From Yinghuangia soli (lineage in GTDB: Bacteria > Actinomycetota > Actinomycetes > Streptomycetales > Streptomycetaceae): DNA of 64,000 bases. The stretch spans positions 497,795-561,794 of the forward strand of contig NZ_JAKFHA010000002.1 of assembly GCF_021502675.1 (NCBI RefSeq), given 5' to 3'. Below the pieces are notes generated by a model. The model had not been told where the DNA came from, ran no database searches, and saw nothing but the letters and a program-made list of their open reading frames with translations. This document shows positions 25,722 through 33,233 of this stretch, in pieces. The number at the start of each line of letters is the position of its first letter. Position 1 is the stretch's first letter. The position numbers and the translations under genes are program-made.

Positions 25722-26339
25722 ATGGCGACCGCCACGGACATCAGGAAGACCCTCACCGACGCGACGCCGTTCTACGCGTTCGTCGGTGCCGGCGACCTTG
25801 CGGTGGAGAAGATCCGCACGGTGCCGGAGCGCATTTCCGGCATCAAGTTCGACGTGCCGAAGTTCGAGGTGCCCAAGCTCGAGCTGCCCAAGCTCGAGGT
25901 GCCGAAGATCGAGCTGCCCAAGATCGACATCCCGACCGACCCCAAGGAGATCCGCACGCGCGTGAGCAGCACCGCGTCGGACGTCCAGGAGAAGCTCACC
26001 TCGACGATCTCCGCGGTCACCGCCGCGGGCAAGGACGCCGGGACGCTGCCAGGCAAGGCGCAGGACTTCGCCAAGACGCAGTACGGCAAGGCCAAGGGCC
26101 AGGTCGAGACCCAGGTCGGCAAGGCCGGCGACTACGCGGACAAGCTGCGCGAGGTGTACGAGGACCTCGCGGTGCGCGGCCACAAGGTCGTGGACAAGCT
26201 GGGGAAGAAGGAAGCCCCGGCCGCCGCCCCCGTGGCCGAGCCGGCCCCCGCCGCGCCGGAGCCCAAGCCGGCCGCCACCAAGCCGAAGGCCGCGGCGAAG
26301 CCGCGCGCCGCGAAGAAGACCGCGCCGCCCGCGGAGTGA
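25722..26339 (+). CDS. HbhA-like (heparin-binding hemagglutinin-like) protein
   Basis: 205 residues. After a helical start (DIRKTLTDATPFYAFVGAGD) come repeats of a Val/Leu-Pro-Lys-Leu/Ile-Glu pentapeptide (FDVPKFEVPKLELPKLEVPK and on). A coiled-coil-rich middle and a Lys/Pro/Ala-rich C-terminus follow (KPKAAAKPRAAKK). The design matches HbhA of mycobacteria, where the Lys-Ala-Pro tail binds heparan sulfate. In free-living relatives it is more likely linked to membrane or nucleoid organisation. ATG 25722, nine bases after the regulator stop. Confidence 0.8.
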   Translation: MATATDIRKTLTDATPFYAFVGAGDLAVEKIRTVPERISGIKFDVPKFEVPKLELPKLEVPKIELPKIDIPTDPKEIRTRVSSTASDVQEKLTSTISAVTAAGKDAGTLPGKAQDFAKTQYGKAKGQVETQVGKAGDYADKLREVYEDLAVRGHKVVDKLGKKEAPAAAPVAEPAPAAPEPKPAATKPKAAAKPRAAKKTAPPAE

Positions 26340-26478
26340 CGCGGCGGCACGGAGAGCGGGTTTTCGCCGGGTGGCGGCCGCGGGATGTCAGGAGTCCCGC
26401 GGCCGCCACCTGCGTGCGAGACTGCTAATGCCGCAGCACCGGGCCAAGCGCGCGGAGCGCGCTCGACGAGGAGGAACG

Positions 26479-26826
26479 ATGGCGGACCAGACCCTGGCCG
26501 GCGGGGCGCTGCTGGCCGCCTTCGGCGACATCCAGTGGCTGCTGGCCATGGGGTTGATGCTGTTCAAGGCGTTCTGCCTGGTCGACGCCCTGACGCGCCG
26601 CGAGGACGCCTACCGGGCGGCCGACAAGCAGAAGAAGGCTTTCTGGGTCGCGATCCTGGCGGTCGCGACGGTGTGGGACGTCTTCTTCGCGAACCTGCTC
26701 GGCATCCTCTCCATCGTCGGCCTCATCGCCGCGATCGTGTACATGGTCGACGTGCGGCCCGCGCTCAAGCAGGTCGGCAACGGCCGCCGCGGCGGCGGGA
26801 ACATGGGGCCGTACGGCCCCTGGTGA
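26479..26826 (+). CDS. DUF2516 membrane protein
   Basis: 115 residues with three membrane segments (WLLAMGLMLFKAFCLVDALT; FWVAILAVATVWDVFFANLL; LSIVGLIAAIVYMVDVRPAL) and a Gly/Arg tail ending GPYGPW. DUF2516 is an actinobacterial family of unknown function. ATG 26479 has GAGGAGGA upstream. It ends just before a strong terminator. Confidence 0.85.
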   Translation: MADQTLAGGALLAAFGDIQWLLAMGLMLFKAFCLVDALTRREDAYRAADKQKKAFWVAILAVATVWDVFFANLLGILSIVGLIAAIVYMVDVRPALKQVGNGRRGGGNMGPYGPW

Positions 26827-26846
26827 CACGCCGCCCCCTGGACAGC

Positions 26847-26889
26847 GCAAAAGGCCGGGCCACCCCCCGAGGGTGGTCCGGCCTTTTGC
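26847..26889. terminator. Bidirectional terminator
   Basis: A 19-base arm GCAAAAGGCCGGGCCACCC (26847-26865) pairs with 26871-26889, with one G-U pair. The stem starts with an A-run and ends with a T-run, so it works in both directions. It lies between the converging DUF2516 and NlpC/P60 genes. Confidence 0.88.
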
Positions 26890-26908
26890 CGTCCTGGTGC
26901 GCCGGCCC

Positions 26909-28396
26909 TCAGCTGGGACCGGTCGACGTCGCCGTCTGGTTCGTGGTCTCCGGGGTGTTGCTGCCGGAGGGCGGCGGCGTGCTCGTGTTGTCCGGCGGCG
27001 TGCCGGTCCCGGTCTCCGGGTCGGTCGGCGTCGGGCCGGTCGAGGTCGGCGGGGGAGTGGACCCGCCGGGCGTGGTCGTCCCGCCGCCGGGAGTCGTGGT
27101 GCCGCCCCCGGGAGTGGTGGTCCCGCCGCCCGGGGTGGTCGTGCCGCCACCCGGAGTCGTGGTCCCGCCGCCCGGCGTGGTGGTGCCGCCGCCGGGGGTG
27201 GTGGTCCCGCCGCCCGGGGTGGTCGCCGGCGGCGTGGTGCCCGGCGGGGTGGTCGTGGGCGGCGTGGTCGGCGGGGTCGGCCGCTTGGGCAGCTCGGGCA
27301 CCGGAGGTGCCTGCACGACGCCCGCGCCGCCGTCCGGCCGGACGACGCCGAGGATCGGCATGGAGCCGGCCTGCGCGATGGTGATGTTCCGGCCGGGCCG
27401 CGGGGCGTGCACCATCAGGCCGTTGCCGAGGTACATCGAGATGTGGCTGGCGTCGGCGTAGTAGACGATCAGGTCGCCGGGCCGCATGTCGGCGGTGGGG
27501 ACGCGCGGCAGGCGCGCCCACTGCTCCTGCGAGGTGCGCGGGATGCGGACCCCGGCGGCCAGCCAGGCCTTCGAGGTGAGGCCGGAGCAGTCGTAGCCCG
27601 CCGGTCCGACGCCGCCCCAGATGTACGGCAGTCCGATCTTGGTGAGCGCGAAGTTGATGGCCTGCTGGGCGGCCGTGGTGGTCAGCTGGTCGGGCCGGCC
27701 GAGGACGCCGTGCGCCTGCAGCTGGGCCTGTCCGGCCTCGGCGACCTGGGCTTCCAGCGCCTCGAGTTCGACGAGCTGTTCGGGGGTCAGCGTGGCGATG
27801 AGGGCCTCGGCCTCGGAGACCTTGTTGACGATGTCGGTCCGCGCCTTCTCGGACTCGGTCTCCAGCCGGCGGTTCTCGGCGAGCTGCGCGTCCTCCGCCT
27901 TCTGCATGTTCTTGAGCTGCTGCTCGGCCTGCTTCTGGCGCTGGATGGTGTCCGCCTGCGCCTGCTCGATGCGGGCGAACGTCGGTGCCTGCTGCAGGAA
28001 TTCGGCGGGGTCCGCGGACATCATCAGGGACAGCAGGGGGTCGACGCCGCGCGTGGTGTACTGCAGGCGCGCGATGCGGCCGATCTCGTCCTTCTGCTGG
28101 GCTATCTGCTGCTGGGTCCACACGATGCCGGCGCGTACGTCGTTGACCTTGACCTGCTGCGTGGCGCGGCGTTCGTTGGTGGCGTTGTAGCGCTCGGTGG
28201 CCTGTTCGGCCTGCCGGTACAGGCTCTGCAGCTCGGTCTGCACGGCCGCCAGGTTGAACGGGGGTGCCTGCGGCGGCGCCAGCGGGTCGGGTGCGGCGCC
28301 GGCTTGGCCGACGAACAGCGCGGCGCACAGCAAGGCCGCTCCGCACGTGGTGGCAGCGCGGGCCCAACGGCCGGTCCCGCCCCCGAAAATCGCCAT
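26909..28396 (-). CDS. Secreted NlpC/P60 peptidoglycan endopeptidase
   Basis: 495 residues. A signal peptide (about 1-35, ending GQAGAAPD) precedes a long coiled coil (about 40-240; LYRQAEQATERYNATNERRA and on). The NlpC/P60 domain has catalytic Cys in GYDCSGLTSKAW and His in DASHISMYLGNGL. The C-terminal Thr/Pro tail has eight copies of a TTTPGGG heptad. It cleaves D-Glu to DAP-type bonds in wall peptides, with the coiled coil probably regulating activity. ATG 28396 chosen at the signal peptide. Confidence 0.9.
   Translation of the reverse strand: MAIFGGGTGRWARAATTCGAALLCAALFVGQAGAAPDPLAPPQAPPFNLAAVQTELQSLYRQAEQATERYNATNERRATQQVKVNDVRAGIVWTQQQIAQQKDEIGRIARLQYTTRGVDPLLSLMMSADPAEFLQQAPTFARIEQAQADTIQRQKQAEQQLKNMQKAEDAQLAENRRLETESEKARTDIVNKVSEAEALIATLTPEQLVELEALEAQVAEAGQAQLQAHGVLGRPDQLTTTAAQQAINFALTKIGLPYIWGGVGPAGYDCSGLTSKAWLAAGVRIPRTSQEQWARLPRVPTADMRPGDLIVYYADASHISMYLGNGLMVHAPRPGRNITIAQAGSMPILGVVRPDGGAGVVQAPPVPELPKRPTPPTTPPTTTPPGTTPPATTPGGGTTTPGGGTTTPGGGTTTPGGGTTTPGGGTTTPGGGTTTPGGGTTTPGGSTPPPTSTGPTPTDPETGTGTPPDNTSTPPPSGSNTPETTNQTATSTGPS
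27062..27229 (-). repeat. 21-bp tandem repeat encoding TTTPGGG
   Basis: Eight near-perfect 21-base units inside the NlpC/P60 gene, each encoding Thr-Thr-Thr-Pro-Gly-Gly-Gly. Synonymous changes differ from copy to copy. It probably varies in copy number between strains by slippage. Confidence 0.85.
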
Positions 28397-28462
28397 GCGC
28401 TGACCCTTCCGATCGGTCGGCTGCGCTTGCTCCGCGTCCCGTGAAGGGCTCCGTATGCGGTG

Positions 28463-28509
28463 GGAACCGGCTCTCAAGAGGACGGAGGTGGCTCTTGAGA
28501 ACCGGTTCC
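28463..28509. promoter_or_regulatory. 18-bp stem hairpin in the leader of the NlpC/P60 gene
   Basis: Arms 28463-28480 and 28492-28509 (beginning GGAACCGG, ending CCGGTTCC) pair over 18 bases with one G-U pair and an 11-base loop. It lies 67 bases before the NlpC/P60 start. It has no T-run and is not followed by a gene end, so a simple terminator is unlikely. It may be a processing or regulatory element of the mRNA leader. Confidence 0.5.
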
Positions 28510-28676
28510 AGCGACGGATCCTTGCATGTTCCGGCGGCGAAGGGCAGAGGAGTTTTCGTGATCGTCCGGACACTTTAGGGGGTCAACCCGGTGAAACCCG
28601 GATGAACCGACGAGGCGTCAGAAGCCTTGCGGGGCCCGATTTGCGGGTTACCCCCGAGTCCGGTGGCACATTGATG

Positions 28677-28689
28677 TGACGGACCGTCA
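28677..28689. promoter_or_regulatory. Short palindrome TGACGG-A-CCGTCA
   Basis: A perfect 13-base palindrome in the 310-base gap between the methyltransferase stop and the NlpC/P60 start, about 280 bases upstream of the latter. Operator-like but unassigned. Confidence 0.3.
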
Positions 28690-28706
28690 GATAACCTGGA
28701 CTGCTG

Positions 28707-29582
28707 TCACGTGTCGAGTGGGGCGACGGCGGCCCAGTCGAGCGTGACCTCCCCGCCCCGGGCCCGCCGCGGCGACGTCCGCACCGGCCAGTCCGCGGCC
28801 AGCGCGCCGACCGCCGCGGCCCAGCGCTGCCGGGCGCCGAGCGGGGCCAGCGGTGCGTACGTGTCCCACGCCCGGTCGAAGGCAGTCAGGAAGGCATGCA
28901 CCGGCTCGCCCGGCACATTGCGGTGGATGAGCGCCTTGGGCAGCCGCTCGGCGAGGTCGGACGGCCGGCCGAGGGTGGCCAGCCGGGCGGCAAGGGTGAG
29001 CGTGCGCGGCCGGGCGTCCGCACCGACCGCCACCCACGCGGCCAGCCGCCCCAGTTCGTCGCAGGTCCCCTCGACCAGCAGGCCGCCGGGCGCGAGCCGC
29101 CCGCACATCGCCGCCCAGGCGCGGGCGACCTCGTCCTCTCCGTACTGGCGCAGCACGTTGAACGCCCGGATCACCACGGGCCGGCGCGCGCCCGGCAACG
29201 GCACCTCGAAGCCGCCGCGGACGAAAGCGAGGCCGTCGCCGGCGAAGGGGAGTGCGGCGGCCACCCGCTCGGGGTCGATCTCGATGCCGAGCATCTCGAC
29301 GTCCGGCCGCACGGTACGCAGCCGCCGCCAGAACTCGACCGTGGTCACCGGAGACGCGCCGTAGCCCAGGTCCACGACGAGCGGGTCCGCGGCGGACCGC
29401 AGCAGGGCGGCATGCTCGGCGGCCACCCAGCGGTCGATGCGGCGCAGCCGGTTGGCGTTGGTGGTCCCGCGGGTGATGACCCCGGTCGGCTTGCCGCGGG
29501 AGCCGTGCGCACCCCGGGCAACCTGTGCACCACGCGTACCGCCCGCATCGCGGTACGCCGCCTGCACACCGCGCTCGCCCAT
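28707..29582 (-). CDS. Class I SAM-dependent methyltransferase-like protein
   Basis: 291 residues. The SAM-binding motif I is VVDLGYGASPVTTVEFW, with motif II-like EMLGIEIDPERVAAA and PVVIRAFNVLRQYGEDEVA. It is adjacent and divergent to mshA. The start at ATG 29582 has TACACT 7 nt upstream (leaderless style); an upstream ATG gives 19 more poor-quality residues. Substrate unknown. Confidence 0.8.
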   Translation of the reverse strand: MGERGVQAAYRDAGGTRGAQVARGAHGSRGKPTGVITRGTTNANRLRRIDRWVAAEHAALLRSAADPLVVDLGYGASPVTTVEFWRRLRTVRPDVEMLGIEIDPERVAAALPFAGDGLAFVRGGFEVPLPGARRPVVIRAFNVLRQYGEDEVARAWAAMCGRLAPGGLLVEGTCDELGRLAAWVAVGADARPRTLTLAARLATLGRPSDLAERLPKALIHRNVPGEPVHAFLTAFDRAWDTYAPLAPLGARQRWAAAVGALAADWPVRTSPRRARGGEVTLDWAAVAPLDT

Positions 29583-29875
29583 GCCCACGAGTGTAGGCAG
29601 GCCCGTCCTGCCGCCCATCGGCGCGAGCACCATGACCAACTGTGTTGATGCGTACGCGTTCTGTGACCTGTCCGTCTCACATTCTGGTCGGGAATCCTCG
29701 GGGGTCGTCGATCGGTTATCACTTGACTGGGGGTGTTGTCGTGCGAATTAACGACAACCGCCGGGGAGGGAAACCGGGGCCGAACCGCGCCCGCCATAGC
29801 CGATGGCCGGGCGTCCGTGTCGTGCCTGCCGCAGGCAGCTCAGCCAGGTCCAGCAGGTCTAGTAGGAGGTTTCGC

Positions 29876-31216
29876 GTGAGCAATCACGTGCCGCGAGCGG
29901 CGGTGTCCGGGGCGCGCAAGCACACCCTGGCCGGCCGTCGGGGGGCGCCGCGCCGGATCGCGACGCTGAGCGTCCACACGTCTCCGCTGCACCAGCCCGG
30001 CACGGGCGATGCGGGCGGCATGAACGTGTACATCGTGGAGATGTCGAAGCGCCTGGCCGCGTTGGGGGTCGAGGTGGAGATATTCACCCGCGCCACCGGC
30101 CGCGACCTGCCGCCGGTCGTCGAGATGGCCCCGGGCGTCCTGGTCCGGCACGTGACCGCAGGCCCCTTCGAGGGCCTCTCCAAGGAGGACCTGCCCGCGC
30201 AGCTGTGCGCGTTCACCTCGGGCGTGCTGCGCACCGAGGCGATGCGCGAGCCGGGCTACTACGACCTCGTGCACTCCCACTACTGGCTCTCCGGCCAGGT
30301 CGGCTGGCTGGCCAAGGAGCGCTGGGGAGTGCCTCTCGTGCACACCATGCACACCATGGCGAAGGTCAAGAACGCCTCGCTGGCCGCCGACGACAACCCC
30401 GAGCCGTCCGCCCGGGTGATCGGCGAGAGCCAGGTCGTGGAGGCCGCGGACCGCCTCGTCGCGAACACCGCCGAGGAGGCCGACCAGCTTGTCGGCCTGT
30501 ACGACGCCGCCCCCGACCAGGTCGCGGTCGTCAACCCGGGCGTCGACCTGGACACCTTCCGGCCCGGCGACATCGCCGCGGCCCGCCGCCGCGTCGGCCT
30601 GCCCGAGGACGCCGCGGTGATCCTGTTCGCCGGCCGCATCCAGCCGCTCAAGGCGCCGGACATCCTGCTGCACGCCACCGCGCACCTGCTGCGCGCCCAG
30701 CCGTCGCTGCGCGAGAACCTCGTCGTCGCGGTGGTCGGCGGCCCCAGCGGTACCGGCCTTGCCGAGCCCGAGCACCTGCACAAGCTGGCCGCCTCGCTCG
30801 GCGTGCAGGACGTCGTGCGCTTCCGCCGGCCCGTCCCGCAGGACGTGCTCGCCGACTGGTACCGCGCCGCGACCGTGGCCGTGGTGCCGTCCTACAACGA
30901 GTCCTTCGGCCTGGTCGCCATCGAGGCCCAGGCCTGCGGGACCCCCGTCGTCGCAGCCGCGGTCGGCGGCCTGCCCACCGCGGTCCGCGACGGCGTGTCC
31001 GGCATCCTCGTGGCCGGCCACGACCCGGTCGACTACGCGGAGGCCATCGGCCGCCTGCTCCGCTCGCCGCAGCTGCGCGACCAGTACGCCGACGGCGCGG
31101 TGCGGCACGCCGCCAACTTCGGCTGGGCCGCGGCCGCCGCCTCGATGGCCGACGTGTACGCGCAGACCGTCGCCGGCGCGGCCGGCGGCCCGGTCCGGAG
31201 CCTGGCCGCCCGCTAG
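29876..31216 (+). CDS. mshA: MshA, D-inositol-3-phosphate glycosyltransferase
   Basis: A 446-residue GT4 glycosyltransferase. The N-terminal Gly loop is [31 protein letters not shown] and [12 protein letters not shown] lie in the nucleotide-sugar domain; the E-x7-E motif is [15 protein letters not shown]. It transfers GlcNAc from UDP-GlcNAc to 1L-inositol 3-phosphate, the first step of mycothiol synthesis. GTG 29876 has AGGAGG upstream. About 290 bases separate it from the divergent methyltransferase start. Confidence 0.95.
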   Translation: MSNHVPRAAVSGARKHTLAGRRGAPRRIATLSVHTSPLHQPGTGDAGGMNVYIVEMSKRLAALGVEVEIFTRATGRDLPPVVEMAPGVLVRHVTAGPFEGLSKEDLPAQLCAFTSGVLRTEAMREPGYYDLVHSHYWLSGQVGWLAKERWGVPLVHTMHTMAKVKNASLAADDNPEPSARVIGESQVVEAADRLVANTAEEADQLVGLYDAAPDQVAVVNPGVDLDTFRPGDIAAARRRVGLPEDAAVILFAGRIQPLKAPDILLHATAHLLRAQPSLRENLVVAVVGGPSGTGLAEPEHLHKLAASLGVQDVVRFRRPVPQDVLADWYRAATVAVVPSYNESFGLVAIEAQACGTPVVAAAVGGLPTAVRDGVSGILVAGHDPVDYAEAIGRLLRSPQLRDQYADGAVRHAANFGWAAAAASMADVYAQTVAGAAGGPVRSLAAR

Positions 31217-31315
31217 CGTGGAGGAGTCGCCGCCGGGCCCGAAAGCCCGGGAACGGCGGCCCGGTTCCCTCGCGGAGCCGCCGACGTCCCGTCCCCGACC
31301 AGCACGAGGTGCACC

Positions 31316-31885
31316 GTGGAGCAGACCCGGGCGGAGGCCGCCGAGACCATCCGGCGCGCCCTCGACGACGCCGAGGTCACCTGGGAGCGGCCCGCCGACG
31401 ACACGTTCGTCGTGACGCTGCCCGGCACGCGCAAGCTCAAGACGACCTGCGCGCTCCGGGTCGGCCGGCATTCGCTGACCGTCACCGCGTTCGTCGTGCG
31501 CCGCCCCGACGAGAACCACGAGGCCTTCTACCGCTGGCTGCTGACCCGCAACGTCCGCATGTACGGCGTGGCGTTCTCGCTCGACAAGCTGGGCGACGTC
31601 TACCTGACCGGCCGCCTCCCGCTGCACGCCATCACCCCGGACGAGATCGACCGGCTGCTCGGCGTGGTCCTGGAGACCTCCGACGAGAGCTTCAACACGT
31701 TGCTCGAACTCGGGTTCGCCACCTCGATCCTCCGCGAGTGGGAGTGGCGCACCGAGCGGGGCGAATCGACCCGCAATCTGGACGCGTTCACGCACCTCAT
31801 CGCCCGCGGCGGCAGCGCGGGCGCCGCACCGGACCCGGCCGGCGGCCCGCCGCCGAGCCCGGAGGCCCCGTCCGGCGGGGCCTGA
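31316..31885 (+). CDS. YbjN-domain protein
   Basis: A 189-residue YbjN/type III secretion chaperone-like fold: [40 protein letters not shown], the segment [16 protein letters not shown], and [20 protein letters not shown]. In actinobacteria this family lies between mshA and gpmA in conserved order. The function is unknown, with a chaperone-like role suggested. The Pro/Gly-rich tail of 25 residues is probably disordered. GTG 31316. Confidence 0.82.
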   Translation: MEQTRAEAAETIRRALDDAEVTWERPADDTFVVTLPGTRKLKTTCALRVGRHSLTVTAFVVRRPDENHEAFYRWLLTRNVRMYGVAFSLDKLGDVYLTGRLPLHAITPDEIDRLLGVVLETSDESFNTLLELGFATSILREWEWRTERGESTRNLDAFTHLIARGGSAGAAPDPAGGPPPSPEAPSGGA

Positions 31886-31907
31886 CGCCTCCATTACGCT
31901 CGGGCGC

Positions 31908-32666
31908 ATGGCCGACACCGCATACAAGCTCGTGCTCCTCCGCCACGGTGAGAGCGACTGGAACCGCAAGGGTCTCTTCACCGGGTGGGTCGACGTCGAC
32001 CTCACCGAGACCGGCGAGACGGAGGCCGCGCGCGGCGGTCAGCTGCTGATCGACGCCGACGTGCTCCCCGACGTGCTGCACACGTCGCTGCAGCGCCGCG
32101 CGATCCGCACCGCGCAGCTCGCCCTCGACTCCGCGGACCGCAACTGGATCCCGGTGCGCCGCTCGTGGCGCCTCAACGAGCGCCACTACGGCGCCCTGCA
32201 GGGCAAGGACAAGGCCGCCACGCTCGCCGAGTTCGGCGAGGAGCAGTTCATGCTGTGGCGCCGCTCGTACGACACCCCGCCGCCGCCGCTGGCCGACGAC
32301 GACGAGTACTCGCAGGTGAACGACGCCGCGTACGCCGGGCTGCCGGACGAGATCCGCCCGCGCACCGAGTGCCTCAAGGACGTCGTCGAGCGCATGCTGC
32401 CGTACTGGTACGACGCGATCGTGCCGGACCTGCAGGCCGGCCGCACCACGCTCGTCGCGGCGCACGGCAACTCGCTGCGCGCGCTGGTCAAGCACCTCGA
32501 CGGCATCTCCGACGACGCCATCGCGGGCCTGAACATCCCCACCGGCATCCCGCTCCTGTACGAGCTGGACGCCGACCTGCGCCCGGTCACCCCGGGCGGC
32601 CGCTACCTCGACCCGGAGGCCGCCGCGGCGGCCATCGAGGCGGTCAAGAACCAGGGCCGCAAGTAG
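31908..32666 (+). CDS. gpmA: 2,3-bisphosphoglycerate-dependent phosphoglycerate mutase
   Basis: A 252-residue dPGM. The catalytic phospho-His is in [19 protein letters not shown]; other motifs are [19 protein letters not shown] and the second His in [17 protein letters not shown]. It interconverts 3- and 2-phosphoglycerate in glycolysis. ATG 31908 has TACGCT 7 nt upstream, so it appears leaderless with its own promoter despite lying only 22 bases after the YbjN gene. Confidence 0.95.
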   Translation: MADTAYKLVLLRHGESDWNRKGLFTGWVDVDLTETGETEAARGGQLLIDADVLPDVLHTSLQRRAIRTAQLALDSADRNWIPVRRSWRLNERHYGALQGKDKAATLAEFGEEQFMLWRRSYDTPPPPLADDDEYSQVNDAAYAGLPDEIRPRTECLKDVVERMLPYWYDAIVPDLQAGRTTLVAAHGNSLRALVKHLDGISDDAIAGLNIPTGIPLLYELDADLRPVTPGGRYLDPEAAAAAIEAVKNQGRK

Positions 32667-32751
32667 CCGCACCGCACGACCGCGGCACGGCGACACCGCA
32701 GCACTGCACTGCGGCAGCACAGCAGTACGGCGACACCGCAAGACCGCACCG

Positions 32752-32791
32752 AAAAGGGGCGCCCGTCACGGAAGGGGTGGGCGCCCCTTTT
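32752..32791. terminator. Terminator after gpmA
   Basis: AAAAGGGGCGCCC (32752-32764) pairs with GGGCGCCCCTTTT (32779-32791). Works in both directions. Confidence 0.9.
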
Positions 32792-32814
32792 CGTGCCTTG
32801 GCCCAGCCGCGGCG

Positions 32815-32994
32815 TCAGCCGCAGCCGCCGCCGCAGTTGCAGGACGAGCCGGACTTGCAGCCGCAGCCGCAGGTCGAGGGGCAGCTGCACCCCGGTGTCG
32901 GCGCCGACGCGGGTCGGCCGGCCGCCGAGCGGACCGGGGTGATCTCGATCAGGGTGCGTGCTTCGGTCTGGCGCGGGGTGTGCGGATCGGGCAT
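32815..32994 (-). CDS. Cys-rich mini-protein (59 aa)
   Basis: ATG 32994 with GGAGG at ideal spacing. The N-terminal 34 residues are ordinary (PDPHTPRQTEARTLIEITPV). The C-terminal 25 hold eight cysteines in CSC, CGCGC and CNC patterns with Gly/Ser between, ending GGGCG. The pattern suggests metal binding (metallothionein-like) or a modified peptide precursor. No modifying enzyme is adjacent. It is divergent from phoR, in the place where phoU lies in model Streptomyces. Confidence 0.75.
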   Translation of the reverse strand: MPDPHTPRQTEARTLIEITPVRSAAGRPASAPTPGCSCPSTCGCGCKSGSSCNCGGGCG

Positions 32995-33170
32995 GAGACC
33001 TCCGTTCACCTGTCTGGACCATGCGGAATTTCTGGCGCCCCGGCACGGTCCGTATTCGAGTCAACCCACAACGCATCCGCCCGTCAACGGGCAGAAGCCT
33101 GCAAAATGCGCGTCTTGCCACATCTGCTCGGGCTGAACCCGATACGGCCGAGCGGTGAACAGTCGATGAA

Positions 33171-33226
33171 GTCATCCGGTCGACGGCGTCCGGAGTGGGT
33201 TCACCCGTTCGGGGCAGCTTTACCCT
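33171..33226 (+). promoter_or_regulatory. phoR-phoP promoter with PHO-box-like repeats
   Basis: TACCCT at 33221-33226 lies 7 nt before GTG of phoR (leaderless). Upstream GTTCACCCGTT (33199-33209) and GTCATCCGGTC (33171-33181) resemble the 11-base repeat unit of the Streptomyces PHO box (consensus like GTTCACCCGGC). The first overlaps the -35 position. This fits autoregulation by PhoP. Confidence 0.55.
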
Positions 33227-33233
33227 GGGTTCT

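Noticed and set aside
27062..27229. CRISPR-like or satellite array
   Set aside because: The 21-bp units are contiguous, in frame and encode a Thr/Pro/Gly linker; there are no spacers.
28397..28690. c-di-AMP (ydaO) riboswitch before the NlpC/P60 gene
   Set aside because: The position is right for Streptomyces wall hydrolases, but I could not find the conserved ydaO blocks; only an 18-bp stem is seen.
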